From contig OX393564.1 of NCBI GenBank assembly GCA_947652115.1, forward strand, positions 10,322,782-10,386,781: 64,000 bases of DNA, given 5' to 3'. The number at the start of each line of letters is the position of its first letter. The first letter of the stretch is position 1. Under the pieces are notes generated by a model. It ran no database searches. It saw only the letters and a program-made list of their open reading frames with translations, and was not told the DNA's origin. A program made the position numbers and the translations under genes. The stretch comes from Blastomussa wellsi. Taxonomy: Eukaryota > Cnidaria > Anthozoa > Scleractinia > Plerogyridae. Below are positions 53,264-64,000 of this stretch, piece by piece.

Positions 53264-54507
53264 CAAGTAAGTAAATAACATGAGCATTAGAAAAAAGAAT
53301 AGTAAGAGTATTTACTAAAGGCACTGTGTTTTCTTTGTAAAACTCTTTTTTGTGTCGATAACACCGCCGGAATTTTTCTTCCTATCGGGATTTAAAACTG
53401 CTGGGATTCGGCCGGGAATTTCGCAATGCCAAAATTCATGCCGGGAAATTCCGCTTCCTGTCGGGAATCCCACCAAGATTATGGCAGCCGGGATTATCGA
53501 TTCCCGCCAGAACCTTGGTGGGAATCTTGCTGGGGATGAAAATCCTGGCGGCCATAATCTTGGCAGGACCCTGCCAAGATCTTGGTTCTTTTTTTACAAG
53601 GGTGCTCATTATTTCTCCTACGCTTTACCTGGCTTGCTCACCGTTCGTTCTCTCCTTCGGTATTAAACCCTGCTTTCTACACGTTAAATTCACTCTGCTA
53701 TTATTGTTTACATTATAGAAAAAATGAACTTCCTTATTATACTGTAGAACAATATAGTCCCACGTTAAAACACTTCTTCAAAAGCGAAAATATGTCCAGT
53801 GACGCTCAGCCTTTCTTGAATTGAAACTTGAGGGTCAGCCTGGGGATGTAGATTGTGCGATTTCCTGCCAAGAAGAGTAAGTAAGTAATTAAGTAAGAAA
53901 CAACTTTATTTAAAGAGGGTAGCACATATCAGTATAATTGACATACTAGTGGCCCTCTATCCTAAATTAATATAAAATAAATTGGCATTCTCCTACCCGT
54001 CGAAAAAATGTAACTTTCCCTCCCCTCACCCATAATCTGTACAGACAGATTGTCATTCGTTCGCTCGTACGGTCACGTGACAACCAAATTTTCTGAGCCT
54101 GGCAGATTTCTCTTACCCATGGTGCTTCGCTGGCACGCTTTGTGTGCTGGAAGCTCCGCTATTAGACAGATTTAGCAAACACGACGGGAGCCTTTCGACG
54201 ACCGCGTGCGCACTGTGCTATGACCGATGGGGACTGGGTCTACAACACCGTCATGTTGCAAGTAAACAGCGAGATCGACTAGACGTCGAAAAAACATGTT
54301 CTCGAATGTTACTTTCTCCTCAAACTAGTCAAGCTTTTCAGCCAGATCACAGATGACGGAGAAAGAAACATGGAACCAGGTGTTAATAATTCTGCACTGG
54401 AAAGAAAGAAATCCTCAGTCTGTAATCGACTTTTTTATAAAGGCTCAAATTTTTTCAAGAGCTGTGTAAATTTTAAGATAAAGCTTCTTTATAGGTAAGT
54501 CAAAATA
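53264..54507. repeat. Inverted-repeat-rich stretch and a non-LTR 3' tail; no gene
   Basis: At 53340-53600, GGGAAT/GGGATT motifs recur; CCAAGATTATGGC (53473) pairs with GCCATAATCTTGG (53551). At about 53878-53990, GTAAGTAAGTAA followed by AACTTTATTTAAAGAGG looks like the 3' end of a non-LTR element on the minus strand. The rest (to 54507) shows nothing I can name. Confidence 0.45.
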
Positions 54508-55133
54508 ATGAGCACCATTCAGTTATATGCAGAGGTCATTTATCAGCATGGTGCTCCACTCCAGAACTGTTTTGGTTTCATAGATGGAACTGTGCAAGAA
54601 ATAGCCCACCAAAAATACTGCCAACAAGTTATGTACAATGGACATAAAAGGGTCCACTGTATAAAATTCCAAAGTATCGTAACACCAAATGGCCTGATAG
54701 CCAATCTTAGTGGCCCATTTGAAGGGAAGAGGCATGATAGGATAATGCTGCACAAATCTGGTCTTCTTAATGAGTTACAATGGGTCGCCTTTTACAATGG
54801 GCAGCCACTTTGTTTATATGGAGATCCAGCTTATCCCTTGGGTGTGCATCTCCAGGCACCCTACAGGAATAACAACTTAACACCCCAAATGACACTATGT
54901 AACAAAGCAATGAGTGAGGTTCAAGTGTCTGTTCAGCTGTCATTTGGCGATATTTGCAATTATTTTAAGTTTATTGATTTCAAAAAGCAGATGAAAGTAC
55001 ACTGAAGAGCAGTTGGAAAAATGTATTTGTCTGTGCTTTGTTAGAGAATGCTCAAACCTGTTTATATTGTAATCAAGCGCCAGAAATGCTTGAGATTGCT
55101 CCTCCTTCTTTAAATGATTACTTTTCATGGTAG
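54508..55133 (+). pseudogene. PIF/Harbinger transposase fragment, one frameshift
   Basis: The frame reads GAPLQNCFGFIDGTVQEIAH (first catalytic Asp in FIDGT), YNGHKRVHCIKFQSIVTPNG, SGPFEGKRHDRIMLHKSGLL (second Asp), LCLYGDPAYPLGVHLQAPYR (third acidic position region) and MSEVQVSVQLSFGDI. A lost base near 55003 shifts the end, which continues as SSWKNVFVCALLENAQTCLY to PPSLNDYFSW at 55133. The N-terminal exons are not visible. Harbinger transposase works with a Myb/SANT-like partner. Confidence 0.85.
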
Positions 55134-55421
55134 TCTTACATATAGAACAATCTGGGGCCAGTTGTCAAGAACATGATCAGCAGTAAGGTTTAGCTTAGTT
55201 GCAAAAATGGCAAAATATTAAGTAATATACATTTTTAATTTTTTATTCTTTTCTCTTAAGACTTTTGCTTTGGTTGACCTAGAATTAACAGTGAAGTCTG
55301 GAAATCTAATCTTGCAGGGCTGCCACAGGTCACCAAAATGGTGAAGAAAAAATTCCTCAAGTTCAGGGAAAAAATCCTTGAATTTTGGAAACTGATGTCT
55401 TTGACAACCACGTCTTGGATA

Positions 55422-55647
55422 TGTTACCCGTGTCCCACTATAAAGCCATAAAACACAGTAAACTCTTAGCACTTCAACCATGTATTTCACACGCATGCAT
55501 CCAGTCTGCTTACAACGTTTTTGAACGTTCTTTTCTCGTGTTTTCTGTCCCGGATGTACATACTCTACGTCATCATGTCATGCATCACGGAATTCACGAA
55601 CTTTAGGTCACGCCACGAAACACGGGCTTTATGTTTACGCCCTAACA
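55422..55647 (-). repeat. 3' LTR of the gypsy element
   Basis: On the minus strand it starts TGTTAGGGCGTAAAC and ends CACGGGTAACA. A purine-rich GGAGGGGACGAT lies directly before it (55648 upward) as the polypurine tract. Confidence 0.95.
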
Positions 55648-55967
55648 ATCGTCCCCTCCAAAGAAAAGTGTCGTCCTCGACACTTGCACATAAACTGCAT
55701 GTGTGAAATAGTACACACTTCTAGGAATTATACCTATATGGGAAATATTACCGAAGGTTACAAATATCTCTTACAATTGACTATACTTCTTAGCAGGATC
55801 CTGACTTATAACTCTCTTACACAAGGCTGCAGCAACTGACTTTGATGGTAACATCTCCTGTTTTTAGGATACACTCCGTATCATTGAAAGTGTTCATTTA
55901 TAGCATGAGGAATCGGAAAACTAAGTGCACAGTTTTTTTTTTGTTTATCAATTAACTTAACGTTCTT

Positions 55968-57956
55968 TCAGTAAACATAGCCAGGTACTGGTGCATGTCC
56001 AGAGTTTACGTCTACAGGAAATGCACTTCTTGGCTGGTACATGGCAGATGGATGTCCTGGGTATTGGTTAACCGGCTGGACCACAGGTTGAGGCAGGGAT
56101 GGATACTGAAGGTACGTTCCTGGGTAGCCAAAGATCAGTGGATGTTGAAACAAGGGTGGGTATGAAGGTAGCTGGAACTGTTGAACAGGTGGACCTGCAC
56201 CCCAAGTGAGATGAGAGGTATAGCACTGGGGTAACTGACTTCCAACACCACTGTTGGCAGATATGGCAGTTGTAGTAGCTTGGGTCTCATAGGTGGGATT
56301 GCCAAGTGTGTTGTACGTCAGTAGGGTAGGTGGGCGTGTCTGTCGTCTGGGCCTACATGTAGGTTCCAGCTCAGGAGAGCTCGGTTGACTGTTTTCATAC
56401 TGGGTTGGAGCCTCTTTCTCCTCTCCACTCTCAGATCTGGCTTGTTCCATTTCGTTGTGAACAGTCTCTTCACTGCTTGTTGACTCTTGATAACCACCAC
56501 CTGGTATTGCATCCTCTGTCTGATTAGCATCAGGCTGTTTCTCTTCGACTAAGGATTTGGTGAGCTCTTCTGTGACAATCTCTTGTCCGGTCTGCCCAGT
56601 GTCCGGAGTCATTGGGGTGATTGTACACTCATCCTCACTACTGGTGCCATCTGATAAGTCTTCAACCTGTGGTAAAGTTATCTGTTGAGCAGTGTTATCC
56701 TGATGTTTGCGGCCTCTTCTTCCTTTCCTATGTAGGGTCCTGTTCTCACCGGTGCCAGTCTCAGGCTTCACTACATACACAGGACTATCTTCTCTTTTGC
56801 GGCTAACAATGATGTGAACTCTATCTTCCCAATGTGAGCGCAACTTGCCAGGTCCACCTCGTTGACTAAGATTGCGTACAAGGACTCTATCACCAGGTAG
56901 TAATACGGTACTGCGTACAAAGTGGTCATGACGTTGTTTGGCTCGTACTCCTGCTTCACTGGACTTCTTTCTGGCTATCTCATACGCCTCAGTCATTGCT
57001 TTTCGCCACTTTGCAACATATTGTGAATGGTTCTCATGGTTGGTTTGACCTTCAATTTCAAACATTAAGTCTATGGGCAGACGAGGATGTCGACCAAAAA
57101 GGAGGAAGAATGGCGAGTAGCCCGTAGATTCATGTCCTGTGCAGTTATACGCGTGTACCACATGGTTTAAGTGTTTTGCCCAACATGATTTTTGGGTCTC
57201 TGGCAAGGTCCGAAGAATTCCCAAGAGTGTCCAGTTGAATCGCTCTACCTGACCGTTTCCTTGGGGATGATAGGGGGTCGTATGAGAGTGTTCAACACCA
57301 CACAGTTTCTCAAGTTCCTGATGGAGGCGATTTTCAAATTCTCCCCCTTGATCATGGTGGATCCTCCGCGGAAAACCAAAACGGAGGATAAAATCACCGT
57401 AAAGCTTTTGGGCAACTGTCTTAGCTGACTTGTTTCTTGTGGCATAGGCCTGGGCATAGCGTGTAAAATGATCCATGACGACTAAGATATACTCATACCC
57501 CCCACTACTCTTTTCCAAGTGAAGAAAGTCAATGCTGACAAGTTCAAAAGGTGAAGTGGTCACAATAGGTTTTAACGGAGCTCTGGTCTTCAGCAGGGGG
57601 ACCTTTTGTTTAACACACTGACAGACATGTCCAATGTGGTGCTCAATGTCTCTTTGCATGTGAGGCCAGTAGAAGCGCTCTCTAGCCAGACCTAGTGTGC
57701 GGTCTACTCCAAGGTGGCCTGTGTTTTCATGAAGTTCCTTGAGGATGATTGGACGAAGCTGTTTGGGTACAATAATTTGAGTCCTAGTTCCTTTACGCCG
57801 TCTAAGTATGCCATCCTGGTCAACAGAAAGGTTATCCCATTCATGCAGAAGAAGTTGTGTCTCATTTAACTCCCATTTTCTCTCTCTCGCTGTTGGTCGC
57901 TGGCCACGCTGAATTAAATTACCCACTCGGCGAACAACCTGGTCAGTGGCGAACAA
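55968..57956 (-). CDS. Gypsy integrase with proline-rich C-terminal tail
   Basis: The frame contains the zinc-binding HHCC domain ([32 protein letters not shown]), then the catalytic core with Asp in [11 protein letters not shown], Asp in [12 protein letters not shown] and Glu in [17 protein letters not shown]/chromo-like region ([20 protein letters not shown]) and a long Pro/Gln-rich tail follow. The start overlaps the RT frame; the two should be one polyprotein (see the duplication noted near 57930). All catalytic residues are present. Confidence 0.85.
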   Translation of the reverse strand: MFATDQVVRRVGNLIQRGQRPTARERKWELNETQLLLHEWDNLSVDQDGILRRRKGTRTQIIVPKQLRPIILKELHENTGHLGVDRTLGLARERFYWPHMQRDIEHHIGHVCQCVKQKVPLLKTRAPLKPIVTTSPFELVSIDFLHLEKSSGGYEYILVVMDHFTRYAQAYATRNKSAKTVAQKLYGDFILRFGFPRRIHHDQGGEFENRLHQELEKLCGVEHSHTTPYHPQGNGQVERFNWTLLGILRTLPETQKSCWAKHLNHVVHAYNCTGHESTGYSPFFLLFGRHPRLPIDLMFEIEGQTNHENHSQYVAKWRKAMTEAYEIARKKSSEAGVRAKQRHDHFVRSTVLLPGDRVLVRNLSQRGGPGKLRSHWEDRVHIIVSRKREDSPVYVVKPETGTGENRTLHRKGRRGRKHQDNTAQQITLPQVEDLSDGTSSEDECTITPMTPDTGQTGQEIVTEELTKSLVEEKQPDANQTEDAIPGGGYQESTSSEETVHNEMEQARSESGEEKEAPTQYENSQPSSPELEPTCRPRRQTRPPTLLTYNTLGNPTYETQATTTAISANSGVGSQLPQCYTSHLTWGAGPPVQQFQLPSYPPLFQHPLIFGYPGTYLQYPSLPQPVVQPVNQYPGHPSAMYQPRSAFPVDVNSGHAPVPGYVY

Positions 57957-59572
57957 CCTGATACTGTAGGTTCAACAGTCCCAACGGGGTCAGCTGGTAG
58001 GACAGTGTGGTCCCCTGTAAGGGCTGACACCCAGTTCACTTGACCTTGGTCTTGGGCTTTCGCTGAACATGCAACAGTTTGAAGGACATCCTGTGGTAGT
58101 ATTTTCGTGTAAGTGGTGTCATCAAGTGGCATTCGAGATAAAGTATCAGCATCAAGGTTGGCTTTTCCCGGGCGGTAGTGAATAGTGAAATTGAAATCGG
58201 CTAACTCCCCAATCCAACGCAGACCAGTGGCATTCAGTTTTGCAGAGGATAACATGTAGGTAAGTGGGTTGTTATCAGTGTACACCTTAAAACTGGGTGC
58301 GTAGTAAAGATAATCTCGGAACTGATCACAGATCGCCCACTTCAGTGCCAAAAACTCCAACTTCCCGGAGTGGAGATGGTAATTCTTCTCCACTGCGGTC
58401 AAACTGCGGGAGCCATATGCAACAACACGAAGAAGGCCATTCTGACACTGATACAAAACGGCACCTAGCCCGTCCTTTGAGGCATCGGTATGAAGAACAA
58501 ATGGTTTCTCAAAGTCTGGATACGCCATAACCGGAGCACTTGTAATAGAGTCAATCAGTGTATGCAAGGCAGCTTGATGATTGTCAGTCCAATCCACAGG
58601 GTGTTTCGCAGGCAATTGACCATTGTGGTCCTTCCTAGACTTATCTCGCTGAATGTCCTTCAGAGTTTGACCAGGTGTCTTCACCAGATCATAAATAGGC
58701 TTGGCAATTCTGGAAAAGTCCTTAACGTATCTGCGGTAATAATTCAGGAAACCCATGAGTTTGCGCACTTCATTTACTGTCCTTGGAGGAGAGTCTCTAA
58801 GAGCGAGGACTGGTTTGATACTGGATGGATCGAGTTTGTAACCCTCCTCTGACACAACACGACCAAGGAATGTAACCTCCCTCTTAAACAGTTTACATTT
58901 CCTAGGTTTTAATTTGACTCCATGTTCTCTCAACCGTCGAAGAACCTTGCGCATGTTTTCAATGTGTTCCTCAAATGTGGCACTGAAGATAATAATATCG
59001 TCTAGATACGGTACACAAACAGTGTCTCTCAGTTCACCCAGACAGTTCTCCATAAAACGCTGGAATGCTCCAGGTGCTCGAGATAGGCCGAATGGTATTC
59101 GGACCCATTCATAAAGGCCCCATGGAGTAATAAATGCTGTCAAAGGCTGGCTGTTTGGACTCATGAACCCTTGGTGGTAAGCCTTCCCCTGGTCAAGGAC
59201 AGAAAACCAGGCATTGCCACCAAGGTTATCCAGTGTTTCCTGTATTCTGGGTATAGGGTGACGGTCGGGTTGTGTCTTCTTGTTAAGCGCTCTAAAGTCC
59301 ACACACAGCCGTAAACTTTGGTCTTTTTTTCTTACACAAACAACCGGAGAGCTGTATGAGGATGATGATTTCTTGATAAAGTTCCTGTTCAACAAATCTT
59401 CACTGTAAGCCTTAACCTCTCCATAGAGCGGTTTGGGTACTGCCACATAGTTCTTCTGTACAGGTGTTTGGTCCTCCAAATCCAAGTCAAGTTGAAGATC
59501 AGGGATACATCCAATGTCATTATCATCTTTAGCAAAGGAATCAACTTCTTCAGTAAGTAACTTTAAAGCCAT
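57914..59572 (-). CDS. Gypsy reverse transcriptase-RNase H
   Basis: RT motifs: [56 protein letters not shown] and [18 protein letters not shown] (YLDD). RNase H motifs: [44 protein letters not shown]. The frame is open across both domains but ends early, at 57914, by a frame change before integrase. Confidence 0.9.
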   Translation of the reverse strand: MALKLLTEEVDSFAKDDNDIGCIPDLQLDLDLEDQTPVQKNYVAVPKPLYGEVKAYSEDLLNRNFIKKSSSSYSSPVVCVRKKDQSLRLCVDFRALNKKTQPDRHPIPRIQETLDNLGGNAWFSVLDQGKAYHQGFMSPNSQPLTAFITPWGLYEWVRIPFGLSRAPGAFQRFMENCLGELRDTVCVPYLDDIIIFSATFEEHIENMRKVLRRLREHGVKLKPRKCKLFKREVTFLGRVVSEEGYKLDPSSIKPVLALRDSPPRTVNEVRKLMGFLNYYRRYVKDFSRIAKPIYDLVKTPGQTLKDIQRDKSRKDHNGQLPAKHPVDWTDNHQAALHTLIDSITSAPVMAYPDFEKPFVLHTDASKDGLGAVLYQCQNGLLRVVAYGSRSLTAVEKNYHLHSGKLEFLALKWAICDQFRDYLYYAPSFKVYTDNNPLTYMLSSAKLNATGLRWIGELADFNFTIHYRPGKANLDADTLSRMPLDDTTYTKILPQDVLQTVACSAKAQDQGQVNWVSALTGDHTVLPADPVGTVEPTVSGCSPLTRLFAEWVI

Positions 59573-59589
59573 TTCTTTCTGGGTAGGGG

Positions 59590-60678
59590 TCAGACCTTCC
59601 AGGTCATGTCCTTGATCTGCGAGGGAATCCCCTCTGGCTCCCCATCACGTATCTGGGCTGGCTCCGTAGTTCCTGGTTCTTGTGCCCCCTTTGCTTGGGT
59701 GCTACTGGTAGGCTTTTTAATCTTTACTTCAACAGGTGTCACCGACTGGACAAGTTGTAGTCGGCCAAGTAGGGTCCGCCCCCGAAGTACTATTGTATGG
59801 TTGGTCTTATTGGTAATTTCAATGTCCACTTGACTGGATTTTCCTTTCTTGACGGTCAGTAATGTCTCCGAGACCTCCAACCCATTCGGCCATGGGCTGC
59901 CCTCGTCTGGTTCAAACAGTACTGGTGTATTTCTTTGCACTTGTCCTGTATTCGCCCTGCAGGTGACCCTCTGGCTTTCCTTAGGTGGGAGAGTGATGTC
60001 ACGTTTGGTAGTTTTAAGAAAACAAAGTTCCTCTTGATTAAGGTTCTCAATAAAATTCACAAATACTGGGACTGTCTGGCTGTCCAGTTCAGTGAAGCTG
60101 GAAGTGATAGCTTGATTCAATGCAACATCTCCATTACTGTCTTTAACAATTTCTTCTATAACATTAAAACCAATTAAGGGTGAGTCCAAATGTTGTTCTG
60201 TAACAAGAAATGGCACTTTCAAATCATTTTCGCTAGACGACAGTTTGAAATTCAGTTCCACCCATCCTATGTATGGCATCTCGCTACCGTTAGCAGCAGT
60301 TAAGTTCAGCTCAGTGTTAAGTAACTCTGAAATCTCTTTAACATAAACACCAGGAAAATTCCTCCTTAAGAATTCACGGGATACTATCAAGACCTGTGCC
60401 CCTGTGTCCCAAAGTACCTCTACTGAATGACCATTAATCTCTCCCTTTACAGTGCATCTTTTCCCAACCAACCAGTGTTTCCTTTGACAATCCCGACTAC
60501 AGTATTTTACGGCCTTACACTTTGAACATTGCAAGAACTTTGTGCTCTCCAACTGAACTTTGCCACAGCCATTACATCGATGGGACTTGCAACTGTTACT
60601 GTCGACTATTCTGTGTCCCTCCGGAATAGTCGCCGGTCGTTTCCCTGGTGACCGCTCTGCCTCCGCCTTGCAGTACAA
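59590..60678 (-). CDS. Gypsy protease with N-terminal MYND-type zinc finger
   Basis: Near residue 35 a MYND-type finger is visible: [10 protein letters not shown], then [20 protein letters not shown]. It is followed by the retropepsin active site [16 protein letters not shown] and the flap/core ([12 protein letters not shown]). The frame ends at 59590, overlapping the RT frame by a shift, which may be programmed or a lesion. A MYND finger is unusual in Gag-Pol; it may mediate protein binding. Confidence 0.8.
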   Translation of the reverse strand: MYCKAEAERSPGKRPATIPEGHRIVDSNSCKSHRCNGCGKVQLESTKFLQCSKCKAVKYCSRDCQRKHWLVGKRCTVKGEINGHSVEVLWDTGAQVLIVSREFLRRNFPGVYVKEISELLNTELNLTAANGSEMPYIGWVELNFKLSSSENDLKVPFLVTEQHLDSPLIGFNVIEEIVKDSNGDVALNQAITSSFTELDSQTVPVFVNFIENLNQEELCFLKTTKRDITLPPKESQRVTCRANTGQVQRNTPVLFEPDEGSPWPNGLEVSETLLTVKKGKSSQVDIEITNKTNHTIVLRGRTLLGRLQLVQSVTPVEVKIKKPTSSTQAKGAQEPGTTEPAQIRDGEPEGIPSQIKDMTWKV

Positions 60679-61893
60679 TCACGAGCTACATGTCCAGGAT
60701 TACCGCAAGTAAAACAGTCCTCTCCTCTGGCAACCCCAACTTGGGTACTTTGGTAGGTTAGTGTCTCCGCGGCCTCGGTAGGAGGATCGGCTCCAGTTTG
60801 GTTTCGCCACTCGGCCTCCCTGGGCATTAAATCTACCTTTGAGGTCGTTTATCTCTGATTTCATCTGCCGGATTTCCAAAAGAATCTGTTGGCTCCCATC
60901 TGCACCTGTATTCTTGGTTCTCTGTTCTCCCTCCTTGGGGACCTCACAAGCATTTACCCTGGTCTTCTTTTGGCTCTCTGTTGCCAATTTTGTGTTTCGC
61001 TCGTCTTGCTGTGAAGCTAATTCATTTACTTGTTTCATCAGTTCCTCATCGGTCAGCCCCGGGGTGCGAAGAGTTGCTCTCAGATTGGATGCTAAAATAT
61101 CATCACGAAGACCAGTTTCGAAAGATTTCACAAATGTTTTCTGAATCAGTGCAGGGCCATAATTAAACTCACTATCTGATTCCTGACTGGCAAAATTCAC
61201 CTTGTTGTGCACGGAGTAAGAATTGTTGTGGTGATTCATTGCTTTGCTGGCATACGGTTGCAAGCTGTTGGTACACCTCAGATGCAGCTTTCTCTCGGTA
61301 ATATACGCAAAGAATTCACCGTAATTTTGCAAGGGAGAGGTCGCTTAAGGTTTCCACATAACTTCTAAGACTACTATGAGGCGATATGGCACGAATTACA
61401 GCATCCACGATCTCACTTTCTTTATAACAGAGTCTATTTGATGCATTAACGACACAAAAGTTAATTTTTCTGTCTGTCCTGGTTCGCCAATCTGTCCCGA
61501 AAGTTTATATTCCCTGCGAAGCAAGGATGGAACTGCCTTTGTTTTCGCTAGTTGGACCAAAATATCTTCCGCACCTTGTTCGCCTTGTTCCTTTTTTACT
61601 GTTTCCCCGACATCTGCTTGTTCACTTTTCACTCCAGCAGCCGCTGGTTTTGGATCCGTCGTCTTAGTTTCTTCGAGAGGGGGGACCGTTCCCTTTACAT
61701 ATGCAAGTAGTTGTTCGAGGCATTTGCGTGCGACCGTCTCATCGCCTTCCATTTTGCTGTCGATTTCTTTCCTAATGATTTTAATCTTCTGCATCTTAGT
61801 TTTAGATGTAACATCGTCCTCGACTCCTAATATTTCTATCATTTCGACTAGTCTACCCTCACCTTGATCGAACAGCCGAGCTTCTACTTGCAA
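60606..61893 (-). pseudogene. Gypsy Gag with CCHC knuckle, frame-broken
   Basis: Segment 61893-61396 starts MQVEARLFDQGEG and holds acidic N-terminal helices. Segment 61332-60700 carries EKAASEVY-type capsid sequence in one frame and KSFETGLRDDILASNLRATL in another. The knuckle [14 protein letters not shown] is at about 60690-60730, in a third frame (60827-60606). At least two frame changes and one TGA (near 61318) break it. Confidence 0.75.
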
Positions 61894-62219
61894 TTGTTAT
61901 TGCTCCATAATAACAAACACGTCGTACGGTGCAGCGATTTCCAAAACACAAACATGTAATCCAAGGTCTACATAAACAAACAAGTCAATCCTTCTGTTTC
62001 ACCACTCCATGGCGCAATAATCTTATTAACCTCTGTGATTAAACAACTTTACTCTTACCATTGGCATCTGACTGATTGTTAATCCATTTCAACATAAAAG
62101 ACAACGTTTACCATTCCACGTGGTCATCCCCACTCGCTCACATTTCGTCGCTCAAAAGTTTCGTAATCTGCTTCCCAAACGAAAAGAACTGTCCCACAAA
62201 CTTGTAATCCACAGTGCAG

Positions 62220-62239
62220 TCCTGACAGGGTCGCCAAAT
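62220..62239 (-). promoter_or_regulatory. Primer-binding site of the gypsy element
   Basis: Three bases inside the 5' LTR the minus strand reads TGGCGACCCTGTCAGGAC. A TGG start directly after the LTR is where a tRNA 3' end (CCA) pairs. The tRNA is not assigned. Confidence 0.7.
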
Positions 62240-62465
62240 TGTTACCCGTGCCCCACTATAAAGCCATGAAACACAGTAAACTCTTAGCACTTCAACCATG
62301 TATTTCACACACATGCATCCAGTCTGCTTACAACGTTTTTGAACGTTCTTTTCTCGTGTTTTCTGTCCCGGATGTACATACTCTACGTCATCATGTCATG
62401 CATCACGGAATTCATGAACTTTAGGTCACGCCACGAAACACAGGCTTTATGTTTACGCCCTAACA
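62240..62465 (-). repeat. 5' LTR of the gypsy element
   Basis: Same length and ends as the 3' LTR (TGTTAGGGCG ... GGGTAACA). Confidence 0.95.
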
Positions 62466-62469
62466 GATA

Positions 62470-63639
62470 GATTTACTAGAACTAATCAGTTTTGAGCTAC
62501 TGGACCCATTCGCATTTTCAAAAGGAGGCTTGGTGTTGATTTTTGCTACTCTGATCTCAATGTGTATGAGGATTATTGGTGCATGCAGAGTTAAGATTAC
62601 TATGGTTTTTAAGTCTTAAAATCTTGAAATAACCATCTGTTATTGTCGTGTCTTCATTTTGAGAGGTGATCGTGAGCGTAACTTTCTTGTCAAGTGAATT
62701 AATATAACATTTGTTAAGCATGTTTCAAGTGTAAGCAAATAATGCTACCCACCAGTTCAATATTTAGTCCTACTCATGATCATTTAGTGGATTAATTAGT
62801 GATTTGTAAGGGAAAATTAAACTAACTGTCCTGTTGTATAAGAAGGCCTGACCAAAGTTGAGGCTCGTAATTTGTGGATTAGTTTAAGAATTTCCAGTGT
62901 TCTTGCGTGTTTGTTTTCCTTAAATGTTTGTTCTGCCTTCTGGCCTTGTGTTCCTTTGTAGGCTGCTAAAGGTGGAATACCAGTCAGTGCCCATGGGCCT
63001 ATCATATCTTGTTGTAATTGTTTTTTCTGGGGGAGAGGGGGTGAAGTTATAATTGTAAGACATCTCTGCTATTCTGCACAAGGGGCCTGAAAATACTAGG
63101 ATCTTGACGCATGAGTGACTTGCATGTGATAAGTCTCTCAGTAGAGGCTTCTTGTTTCTAAGAATCTTCTACTTACAACAACAAGCCATGTAATTGTATG
63201 ACCCAGTGTACTGCCTTTCAATTCCTTTCAATGTCAGAAATTCAAAACCTGAACATGTTTTATTATAAATATATAAAATCCATTGAAACTGTTTGCATGG
63301 CAAACAACTGAGTCTGAGTGTAAGAGTATGCAAGTACTCATTTTTAAATTATATCCTCATTATATACAACCTTTAAATGCTACTGTTTTTTGCTTAATTA
63401 TATGTAATGATAGCCACTGAAATACAATAACATTTATGATTTTATGTATACAAGAACAGCAGTCATTTTCATGACTTCATGCGGAATTACTAATAATTTG
63501 CTCCAAAAGTGCTCAAAATGCCTGGAAAATCTATTCAAGTCACTAAATCTGGCAGTTGATATATCAAGGTCCTGGATAATTGGCAATTAAACTTGCCACT
63601 AAAGATAGTTCAATGTAAACCTGTTTTTCATACACAGAA
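62470..63639. other. No gene seen
   Basis: AT-rich, with short frames only. It lies between the gypsy insertion and the convergent coiled-coil remnant, so it may be interior sequence of a Harbinger element. Confidence 0.4.
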
Positions 63640-64000
63640 ATGCCAACATTCGCTGTTGCATCAGTGCAAATTGCTGTTGTTGTTGCTGCTGATGCTGTTG
63701 CTGTTGTTGCTGTTGTCGTATAAGTTGCAATATCTGCTGCTGAACCATGGCTACTTGCTCCCCCTGCTGCTTTCACATGTCTTCTTGTTCTTGCCGTTCT
63801 CTTTTCTTTTCCTTCAGCTCCCTCTCCTTCATTTGGGTTTCAGTAGCAGCCCGCTCCCTTAGCCATTCCAGGGTGTCACCTCCAGATCTTTGTCTTCTTT
63901 TCTCAGTTTTTATTGGTTCCCCTCCCTATCCTCATTCCTCTTTCTTGTCTCTCCCATGCTTTCCATTGCTCTTTCTCTCATCTCTATGGCCTGCTTTCTT
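63640..64000 (-). pseudogene. Coiled-coil and polyglutamine remnant, possibly the Harbinger partner gene
   Basis: In one minus frame, KRRQRSGGDTLEWLRERAAT is followed by a charged helix (MKERELKEKKRERQEQEDM), a TGA, and a glutamine run (QLIRQQQQQQQHQQQQQQQF) ending near 63640. A second stop and a frame change lie further upstream. Such tails occur in Myb/SANT-like proteins next to Harbinger transposases, but the Myb domain itself would lie beyond the window. Confidence 0.45.

Larger units (their letters stand above)
55422..62465 (-). mobile_element. Ty3/gypsy LTR retrotransposon, 7044 bp, with TSD
   Basis: Both LTRs are 226 bp and differ at five positions, all transitions (about 98% identity). 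GATA flanks the element (55418-55421 and 62466-62469). Minus-strand order is 5' LTR, primer-binding site, gag, zinc knuckle, MYND-protease, RT-RNase H, integrase, polypurine-like tract, 3' LTR. Confidence 0.95.

Noticed and set aside
63640..63776. Ala/Thr-rich 70-codon frame
   Set aside because: It is the wrong frame of a CAG/CAA-rich glutamine tract.
1..64000. CRISPR array, bacterial operon or phage
   Set aside because: No regularly spaced repeats; introns, SINEs and retrotransposons mark the DNA as animal.

Overview
This is eukaryotic (animal) DNA, most likely from an anthozoan cnidarian such as a stony coral. That is inferred from the mix of decayed DIRS, BEL/Pao, Ty3/gypsy, CR1/L2-like, piggyBac, PIF/Harbinger, CACTA, MULE and Tc1/mariner elements, tRNA-derived SINEs and small genes with GT-AG introns. 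No operons, Shine-Dalgarno sites or CRISPR arrays are present. Nearly every long reading frame belongs to a mobile element, and most are broken; the identifications rest on conserved motifs read by eye, not on a database search.

Layout. 0-5.5 kb: remains of a Polinton/adintovirus-like element, with a frame-broken protein-primed family B DNA polymerase, a small spliced gene divergent from it and a small ORF downstream, sharing a promoter layout. 5.5-11.7 kb: gag-protease part of a BEL/Pao retrotransposon on the minus strand, with a Tc1/mariner-superfamily transposon (8112-10725) inside gag. 11.7-12.3 kb: two tandem tRNA-derived SINE units. 13.5-17.1 kb: CACTA-type transposase (minus), interrupted by a 1.7 kb element that itself holds a smaller palindromic-ended element and a tRNA-like SINE. 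17.3-19.5 kb: a compact unit of two facing copies of a zinc-ribbon gene around a polymerase-like N-terminal fragment driven by an array of octamer motifs, ending in a 327 bp palindrome. 21.0-23.5 kb: MULE-like gene with SWIM finger, Ulp1-type protease and PHD finger.

25.4-28.8 kb: BEL/Pao pol with two nonsense codons and one frameshift. 28.9-29.8 kb: an intact-looking three-exon chromodomain gene, one of very few host-like genes. 30.0-34.7 kb: a SINE, two MITEs and an uncharacterised three-exon gene whose C-terminus comes from a MITE end. 39.0-43.6 kb: a DIRS retrotransposon with intact gag, RT-RNase H and tyrosine recombinase frames, perfect 40 bp inverted repeats and a long hairpin. 45.9-52.8 kb: CR1/L2-like non-LTR element split inside the reverse transcriptase by a piggyBac transposon (47006-50658). 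54.5-64.0 kb: Harbinger transposase remnant and a convergent coiled-coil/polyQ remnant, separated by a 7044 bp Ty3/gypsy element with 226 bp LTRs and a GATA target duplication.

The dominant theme is nested insertion. In three cases (8112-10725, 13755-15485, 47006-50658), removing the inserted element and one target-site copy makes the host element's frame continuous across the junction, which gives a relative chronology.
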